Positions 5,683 through 8,881 of a stretch of DNA of 8,881 nt are shown here, in pieces (within the stretch, counting starts at the first letter, position 1; each line of letters opens with the position of its first letter). The notes below the pieces were generated by a model. That model was not told the DNA's origin. It ran no database searches and was given only the letters and a program-made list of their open reading frames with translations. Source of the DNA: an uncultured Bacilli bacterium (GTDB lineage Bacteria; Bacillota_I; Bacilli_A; RF39; UBA660); assembly GCA_949440065.1 (NCBI GenBank), contig CASRZP010000056.1, positions 1-8,881 of the forward strand, read 5' to 3'. Both the position numbers and the translations under genes were made by a program.

Positions 5683-6166
5683 AGTCAACTACCTCATTTC
5701 GTCTTAAAAATTCTGTAACATTTGTCATATTCCATTCTGATTGATTATAAGTGTCTACTAATTCTCCATCTTGGAAAACAATTAAAATTGGTAATTGCCC
5801 ATAGTTAAGTGTTAAATTATAATTTTCTTGAAAAGATTGTAAACTATTTTCTTTCTCCTTAGAAATATCTACATATACAAAATAAGAATATATGTTTTTA
5901 TCCGTTAAATATTTTTTAAATTCTCTTTCTGTTTCATCCATAGCCTTATTTGTTTTATCTGCAATATACAAAACAACAGTAGGATTTTCTAACACATAAT
6001 TTTCTATATCATCTTCTTTTATTTCTGTCAAAAAAGAAATCATGAAAGAAGTATATTTATTTTCGTGATGTTCATTATATAAATTACAGCAATAATAAGT
6101 AAGAAATACGGTTACTCCCACTAGTAATATTAGCAAGAAATAGTTTTTTACTGGAACTTTTCTCAT
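5675..6166 (-). CDS. Membrane-anchored thioredoxin-fold protein without CXXC
   Basis: A 163-residue protein with one N-terminal membrane helix at about 9-29 and a basic cytoplasmic stub, which places the rest outside the membrane. Residues about 50-155 follow the thioredoxin layout: a strand TVVLYIAD (63-70), a helix, a strand YFVYVDIS (95-102), then LPILIVFQDGELVD (125-138), whose Pro126 fits the cis-proline site. The position after the first strand, where CGPC is normally found, reads DKTNKAM. The only cysteines are two near the membrane helix (26, 27) and one next to the C-terminus (162), so disulfide exchange by the usual mechanism is not expected. The ATG follows GAGGTGG by four bases. 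It overlaps trmL and lies downstream of the AAA+ gene. A redox-inactive adhesion or chaperone-like role is speculation. Confidence 0.75.
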   Translation of the reverse strand: MRKVPVKNYFLLILLVGVTVFLTYYCCNLYNEHHENKYTSFMISFLTEIKEDDIENYVLENPTVVLYIADKTNKAMDETEREFKKYLTDKNIYSYFVYVDISKEKENSLQSFQENYNLTLNYGQLPILIVFQDGELVDTYNQSEWNMTNVTEFLRRNEVVDCD

Positions 6167-6183
6167 TTTCCCACCTCATTATC

Positions 6184-6212
6184 ATTATACTATAAAATCC
6201 GTTTTTTTTAAA
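6184..6212 (-). promoter_or_regulatory. Candidate promoter for the thioredoxin-fold and trmL pair
   Basis: The minus strand has consensus TATAAT (6189-6184) with TTTAAA (6212-6207) 17 bases upstream. The predicted leader starts next to GAGGTGG. No clear terminator separates the AAA+ gene from it, so read-through from upstream is also likely. Confidence 0.5.
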
Positions 6213-6221
6213 TCATTTCTT

Positions 6222-7223
6222 TTAAAACTCCTGTGGATCTTGAATTTCCTCCACTGTTACATAAGGAAGAACAACTTGTTCTTCACGTGCTAAATCTTTA
6301 AACTTTTCTCTAAAAGCATCTAACTCTTTAACACGCGAATCAGGATAAATTCTTTTACTATTTTTAATAGCATTATATACATCTAATAAAGTTACCTCTG
6401 ATTTATTTTGATACAGAGCTTGAGAAAAAGCTGCTGTTAAAACAGAAAAAGAAATATCTGGATACATTGCTCCTAAACCATAAACACGCTTAAATTCACT
6501 AGTAGCTTCTACAATTGACTCTACAAGTAATCTTGTTACATAGTCATTATATTTAAATTTAATGCCTGTTTGATATTCAATTTTAGGTAATGATTGTATC
6601 AATACTTCTACTGTTGTTGGAATGTCTTGCTCCCTTACATCTACACGATCAAAACGTCTTAAAAAAGCTCTATCACGTACAACATAGGTATTGTACTCTA
6701 TATCTGTAGTAGCACCTATAATTTTTACCATACCTCTATCGATAGCTGGTTTTAAAATGTTTGCTAAATCCATAGGGCCTCCATCTTTACTACCAATTAA
6801 AGTATGAATCTCATCAATAAATAAAATAATTTTATCAGCATTTTTTAATTCTTCTACCAAAAGCGAAATAATCATTTCTTCTTTTCCTTGATATTGTACT
6901 TTTCCCACTAAGGCAGCAGAATTTACTTTAATAACTCTATATCCTTTTAAACGTTCTGGTACCTCACCACGAATAATACGATAGGCAATTCCCTCAACAA
7001 TGGAAGTTTTACCAATACCAGCTTTACCAACTAGAAGAGTTGATTTTTCTGGCGTCAGTAATATCATAATAGATTTACTAATTTCGTCTTCTCTTGCTAT
7101 AGCAGGATTTGTAATATACTGTTTTGCAGTTAAATCTTCTCCATACATTTTAAGAATGCTTAGTCCTGTATAATCATATAAAGGTCCTGGCTGATTCATT
7201 AATTGTTCACTATTATTTTCCAT
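6222..7223 (-). CDS. Stand-alone AAA+ ATPase resembling ClpA/ClpB first domain
   Basis: An ATP-driven ring ATPase related to the D1 domain of ClpA/ClpB unfoldases, but only 333 residues against 750-860 for the full proteins. Walker A is GKAGIGKT (66-73), Walker B IILFIDE (132-138) followed by IHTLIG, sensor 1 lies in GATTD (170-174), and the arginine-finger motif is LRRFD (188-192). The pore-loop tyrosine of ClpA/B (GxKYRG) is kept as VQYQG (Tyr111), so threading a substrate through the ring is possible. It lacks the N-terminal repeat domain, the coiled-coil middle domain, the second ATPase and any ClpP-binding loop. The ClpA/B motif PDKAIDLIDEA in the small lid domain is altered to PDISFSVLTAA. 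The ATG follows GGTGAT by three bases. It lies between the LysM gene and the thioredoxin-fold gene. Partner and substrate are unknown. Confidence 0.88.
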   Translation of the reverse strand: MENNSEQLMNQPGPLYDYTGLSILKMYGEDLTAKQYITNPAIAREDEISKSIMILLTPEKSTLLVGKAGIGKTSIVEGIAYRIIRGEVPERLKGYRVIKVNSAALVGKVQYQGKEEMIISLLVEELKNADKIILFIDEIHTLIGSKDGGPMDLANILKPAIDRGMVKIIGATTDIEYNTYVVRDRAFLRRFDRVDVREQDIPTTVEVLIQSLPKIEYQTGIKFKYNDYVTRLLVESIVEATSEFKRVYGLGAMYPDISFSVLTAAFSQALYQNKSEVTLLDVYNAIKNSKRIYPDSRVKELDAFREKFKDLAREEQVVLPYVTVEEIQDPQEF

Positions 7224-7238
7224 GTTATCACCAATTTT

Positions 7239-7244
7239 ATTATA
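7239..7244 (-). promoter_or_regulatory. -10 box of the AAA+ ATPase promoter
   Basis: The minus strand has TATAAT exactly 15 bases before the ATG, with GGTGAT starting six bases after it. The expected -35 position (7267-7262) falls in the terminator stem of the LysM gene and is a poor match, so activity may depend on the -10 region alone. Confidence 0.45.
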
Positions 7245-7253
7245 TAATAGGGC

Positions 7254-7278
7254 AAAAAAAAAGGAAAGTACTTTTCCT
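7254..7278 (-). terminator. Rho-independent terminator of the LysM gene
   Basis: AGGAAA (7262-7267) pairs with TTTCCT (7273-7278) around a five-base loop. On the minus strand it is followed by nine T (7262-7254). It begins eight bases beyond the stop codon of the LysM gene. Confidence 0.75.
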
Positions 7279-7285
7279 AATTTTT

Positions 7286-7729
7286 CTATTTTTTATAAAT
7301 GATAAGTTGTTCAGGTAGCAAATAAATTTTCTCATTATCCTGAATTAAAGAGCTTTGAGTAGTTCCTAACTTTTTAGAGACATCTACTAATGTTTCTCCA
7401 TCTTTAGTAATATACATCCCTATTCCCTCTTTTGGTATTAAAAGTTCTTGTCCTGGATACAAATAATCATCTTTTTCTAAACCATTAGCATTTAAAAGAA
7501 CATCTACACTAGAATTATACCTACGAGCTATTTCATATAGATTATCACCTTTTTTTATAATATAAGTTGTAAAATAATCATCTTCCACTAATTTAGGAAC
7601 TACTATAATAGATCCTGGAACTAACATAGTCATTCCGTTTATCTGTTGTAAGGTATCTACCTTTGTATGAAATTTATTAGCAATACTTTCCCAAGTATCA
7701 TTTTGTAAGACTTGATACGTTTTATACAT
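7286..7729 (-). CDS. Triple LysM-repeat protein, possible spore envelope protein
   Basis: The 147-residue product consists almost wholly of three LysM repeats, the module that binds N-acetylglucosamine-containing glycans such as peptidoglycan. Repeat 1 is about 4-46 (QNDTWESIANKF ... VPGSIIVVPK). Repeat 2 is about 55-100 (KKGDNLYEIARRY ... YPGQELLIPK) and is the most canonical. Repeat 3 is about 105-147 (DGETLVDVSKKL ... LPEQLIIYKK) and is degenerate. There is no signal peptide or membrane helix, unlike secreted cell-wall hydrolases. In Bacillus, leaderless LysM proteins such as SafA and SpoVID are made in the mother cell and bind the forespore cortex surface. With a coat-protein gene close by, that role is a reasonable inference. 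The ATG follows AGGTGA by three bases and has its own promoter and terminator. Confidence 0.85.
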   Translation of the reverse strand: MYKTYQVLQNDTWESIANKFHTKVDTLQQINGMTMLVPGSIIVVPKLVEDDYFTTYIIKKGDNLYEIARRYNSSVDVLLNANGLEKDDYLYPGQELLIPKEGIGMYITKDGETLVDVSKKLGTTQSSLIQDNEKIYLLPEQLIIYKK

Positions 7730-7737
7730 ACTTCACC

Positions 7738-7766
7738 TCATTTTATTATATGTTTTCGCATACAAT
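7738..7766 (+). promoter_or_regulatory. Candidate sigma-E sporulation promoter
   Basis: TCATTTT (7738-7744), a 14-base spacer, then CATACAAT (7759-7766). As I recall it, the Bacillus sigma-E consensus is close to TCATATT, 13-15 bases, CATACAnT, so only one base differs. By contrast no sigma-A -35 is found 16-18 bases upstream of TACAAT. It would start the 91-residue gene about 13 bases before its ATG, at AAAGGA. Confidence 0.55.
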
Positions 7767-7774
7767 ATTGTGAA
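7745..7774 (-). promoter_or_regulatory. Promoter of the LysM gene (sigma-A or sigma-E)
   Basis: On the minus strand, TTCACA (7774-7769) is followed by an 18-base spacer and TATAAT (7750-7745), a good sigma-A match. The same bases also read as CATATAAT with TCACAAT 14 bases upstream, a fair match to the mother-cell sigma-E pattern. The -10 box is 15 bases from the ATG. Confidence 0.55.
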
Positions 7775-7785
7775 AGGAAGATAGA

Positions 7786-8061
7786 ATGAAAAAAGAATTA
7801 CCTAAAATATATCACAGTCCTATTTCTAAGCCAATTCATAATAATAAAAATGTATTTTATGGAAGTGAAGAAAGGACTTCTAAAGAAACCTCAGTAGAAG
7901 AATTATTTCAAATAAATCAAGTATATCGTACAAACGTTAAAATTAAAACGAAAGATAAAGTAATGGAGAAAAAGATTATCGGAAGAACGCAAAATAATCT
8001 CATTACTTTTGATAATGAGATTATTGCTATCGCTGATATAGAGAATATAGAATTACTATAA
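7786..8061 (+). CDS. Small protein, probable sporulation or coat-associated
   Basis: Family not recognised with confidence. The 91 residues comprise a polar N-terminal part (1-40, with SPISKP and VFYGSEER) and a beta-rich C-terminal part (about 46-90: VYRTNVKIKTKDKVMEKKIIG, then LITFDNEIIAIADIENIEL). The second part looks like a small SH3- or Sm-like barrel and faintly recalls the C-terminus of Bacillus coat protein CotO; that resemblance is weak. There is no signal peptide, membrane helix or cysteine. The ATG has AAAGGA seven bases upstream. A sigma-E-like promoter, the divergent LysM gene and the overlapping coat-protein gene all point to the mother cell during sporulation. No terminator follows directly, and its last six bases overlap the end of the coat gene. 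Confidence 0.75.
   Translation: MKKELPKIYHSPISKPIHNNKNVFYGSEERTSKETSVEELFQINQVYRTNVKIKTKDKVMEKKIIGRTQNNLITFDNEIIAIADIENIELL
7993..8025. other. Perfect 13-bp inverted repeat inside the 91-residue gene
   Basis: The arms at 7993-8005 and 8013-8025 are exact reverse complements (AATAATCTCATTA and TAATGAGATTATT) with a seven-base loop. It lies in the coding region on plus and 31 bases beyond the coat-gene stop on minus. On minus the stem ends in ATTATTTT, so it might serve as a weak terminator for the coat transcript, which has no other. Confidence 0.55.
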
Positions 8062-8487
8062 GCACTCTACATAAGTATCAGATAAACATCTTAAGCAACA
8101 TACACAATTTAAATTCATTGTAAAGAAAGAATTTGTTGAAACATATGGGAACTCACTAGTTGTATCTGTGTTAGGTGCTAAAACGCGTAATGTACAACAG
8201 CAACCATCTAATTTTTCTACGCGGAAAACATTAGAACATGCCGCTCCTTCTACACCACATACAGTATTGTCCTTTGTTGTTGGCATACTAAGTGGTGTTC
8301 CATTACATAAATATAACATAACTGGTCTTGTATTGCAGTTTAAAGAATTTGTTCCACATCCTAAAAATCCTCTATCACAAGTATCTAAGCAGGTTTCTGC
8401 TGTACATGCATTTTGTTGCAAAACATTTATGATAGCTAAAATTTCAGCAATACATCTACAAGATTCTGTATCTGTATTATTACACAT
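8056..8487 (-). CDS. CotY/CotZ-family cysteine-rich spore coat protein
   Basis: A structural protein of the outer spore layers (crust in Bacillus subtilis, exosporium as ExsY in the cereus group), where disulfide cross-linking builds a two-dimensional lattice. Of 143 residues 19 are cysteine. The family signature FRVEKLDGCCCTLRVLAP lies at about 88-105, matching FFRVEKLCDCCATLSIL of CotY. MNLNCVCCLRCL at about 124-135 matches EVDLGCFCAIQCL. The N-terminus CRCIAEILAIINVLQQNACTAETC corresponds to [20 protein letters not shown]. The His-rich tail of the Bacillus proteins is absent. The ATG at 8487 has the strong site AAGGGGTG eight bases upstream. It converges on the 91-residue gene with a six-base overlap of their ends. 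Because CotY and CotZ are close paralogues, no single symbol is given. Confidence 0.88.
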   Translation of the reverse strand: MCNNTDTESCRCIAEILAIINVLQQNACTAETCLDTCDRGFLGCGTNSLNCNTRPVMLYLCNGTPLSMPTTKDNTVCGVEGAACSNVFRVEKLDGCCCTLRVLAPNTDTTSEFPYVSTNSFFTMNLNCVCCLRCLSDTYVECL

Positions 8488-8509
8488 ATATAATCCACCC
8501 CTTCTGTTA

Positions 8510-8536
8510 TAGCATATTCATATACATTAAAAGAGT
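8510..8536 (-). promoter_or_regulatory. Candidate sigma-K promoter of the coat gene
   Basis: On the minus strand, AC (8536-8535) is followed by a 16-base spacer and AATATGCTA (8518-8510). This fits the mother-cell sigma-K pattern AC, 16-17 bases, CATAnnnTA with one mismatch at the leading C. An alternative is a sigma-A extended -10 (TGC then TATAAC, 8511-8506) with no good -35. Bacillus cotY and cotZ are known to depend on sigma-K, which favours the first reading. Confidence 0.4.
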
Positions 8537-8566
8537 GTGAATAAATAACCTAGTTTTAAAAATGAT

Positions 8567-8596
8567 AAAAGAACATCTTTAGAAATGTTCTTTTTT
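8567..8596 (+). terminator. Rho-independent terminator, plus orientation
   Basis: AAAAGAACAT (8567-8576) pairs perfectly with ATGTTCTTTT (8585-8594) around an eight-base loop, followed by T to 8596. The nearest plus-strand gene upstream is the 91-residue gene ending at 8061, so that transcript may run antisense through the whole coat gene before stopping here. It also shields the LicD gene. Confidence 0.75.
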
Positions 8597-8612
8597 GTGA
8601 TAAGTGTTAGTA

Positions 8613-8641
8613 TTGATTATTTTAGGAATTTCTAGTAAAAT
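8613..8641 (+). promoter_or_regulatory. Sigma-A promoter of the LicD-family gene
   Basis: TTGATT (8613-8618) is followed by a 17-base spacer and TAAAAT (8636-8641). It lies just beyond the terminator at 8567-8596 and 22 bases before the ATG at 8664. Confidence 0.55.
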
Positions 8642-8663
8642 GAACTTAGAGATGAGGTTGTAT

Positions 8664-8881
8664 ATGAATAAAGACTGTATACAAGAAAGAGAAGAATATA
8701 TCATCCAAGAAAATCAAGATGGTACTAAAATTACCGTTCGAGAATTACAACTAGAAATATTAGACATCATGGATGAAATTCATCGTGTTTGTGTAAAAAA
8801 TAATATTGAATATGGTTTAATTGCTGGTTCTGCACTTGGAATTGTAAATTATAAAGGATTTATTCCTTGGGATGATGATAT
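8664..8881 (+). CDS. LicD-family phosphotransferase, 5' part only
   Basis: The gene is cut by the window end; 72 codons are visible. LicD proteins belong to the nucleotidyltransferase-like fold and transfer phosphocholine or similar groups onto cell-surface glycans such as teichoic acids or capsules. The N-terminus shows the usual LQLEILDIMDEIHRVCVKNNIEYGLIAGSALGIVNYKGFIPWDDDI. The GSALG loop and the WDDD cluster are the conserved metal/nucleotide site. The ATG at 8664 is preceded by GAGGT five bases upstream. An in-frame ATG at 8652 would add four residues but overlaps that site. The gene has its own promoter. The acceptor glycan and the transferred group cannot be told from this fragment, and its upstream neighbours look unrelated. 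Confidence 0.9.
   Translation, partial: MNKDCIQEREEYIIQENQDGTKITVRELQLEILDIMDEIHRVCVKNNIEYGLIAGSALGIVNYKGFIPWDDD

Noticed and set aside
6222..7223. SpoVK/CbbX-type sporulation ATPase
   Set aside because: Length is similar, but the motif context (LVGKAGIGKT, FIDEIHTLIG, GATTD, LRRFD) is that of ClpA/ClpB D1 and not of the SpoVK family.
8168..8512. Plus-strand ORF of 114 codons antisense to the coat gene
   Set aside because: The minus-strand reading has CotY/CotZ family motifs and a strong ribosome-binding site. The plus reading has neither, and its length follows from the composition of the coat gene.

Overview
The window is strongly AT-rich, compactly packed DNA from a Gram-positive, apparently spore-forming member of the Bacillota (Bacilli-like, possibly an uncultured gut lineage; this placement is inference). 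The evidence is a Bacillus-type nucleoside tri/diphosphatase (Ntdp/YgaC), a CotY/CotZ-type cysteine-rich spore coat protein, a ComGC-like prepilin, TrmL, promoters close to the sigma-A consensus with 17-base spacers, and Shine-Dalgarno sites of the GGAGGTGAT type. No tRNA, CRISPR array, insertion sequence or phage gene was seen.

Left edge (1-474, no protein gene): read on the minus strand, this is the upstream region of an rRNA operon lying just off the left end. It has four tandem TGn-extended sigma-A promoters, each with a 17-base spacer, followed by a boxA antitermination element. The stretch between about 200 and 317 is AT-rich with nothing else recognisable.

Positions 475-3787 (all minus): a FAD-dependent dehydrogenase of the COG2509 type, a membrane-anchored S41/CtpA-type protease and Ntdp, each with its own candidate promoter. 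A small RNHCP-domain gene diverges from the dehydrogenase at about 3800, from a promoter that shares DNA with the dehydrogenase promoter. It converges on an orphan type IV prepilin-like gene across a bidirectional terminator.

Positions 4177-7223 (all minus): the prepilin-like protein, a single-pass membrane protein with a disordered tail, TrmL overlapping a membrane-anchored thioredoxin-fold protein without a CXXC motif, and a stand-alone AAA+ ATPase resembling the first ATPase domain of ClpA/ClpB.

Positions 7286-8487 look like a spore-envelope cluster: a protein made of three LysM repeats (minus), a divergent 91-residue protein with a good match to a sigma-E promoter (plus), and a CotY/CotZ-like coat protein (minus) with a sigma-K-like promoter, overlapping the 91-residue gene tail to tail. 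The right edge holds the 5' part of a LicD-family gene (plus), cut by the window end.

The most striking cross-cutting pattern is transcriptional. At four genes exactly 15 bases separate a -10 box from the ATG, and a fifth has 16. The predicted transcripts therefore start almost exactly at the ribosome-binding site (GGTGAT or AGGTGA). Several terminator hairpins also swallow the stop codon of the gene they end. Both suggest extreme intergenic compaction.
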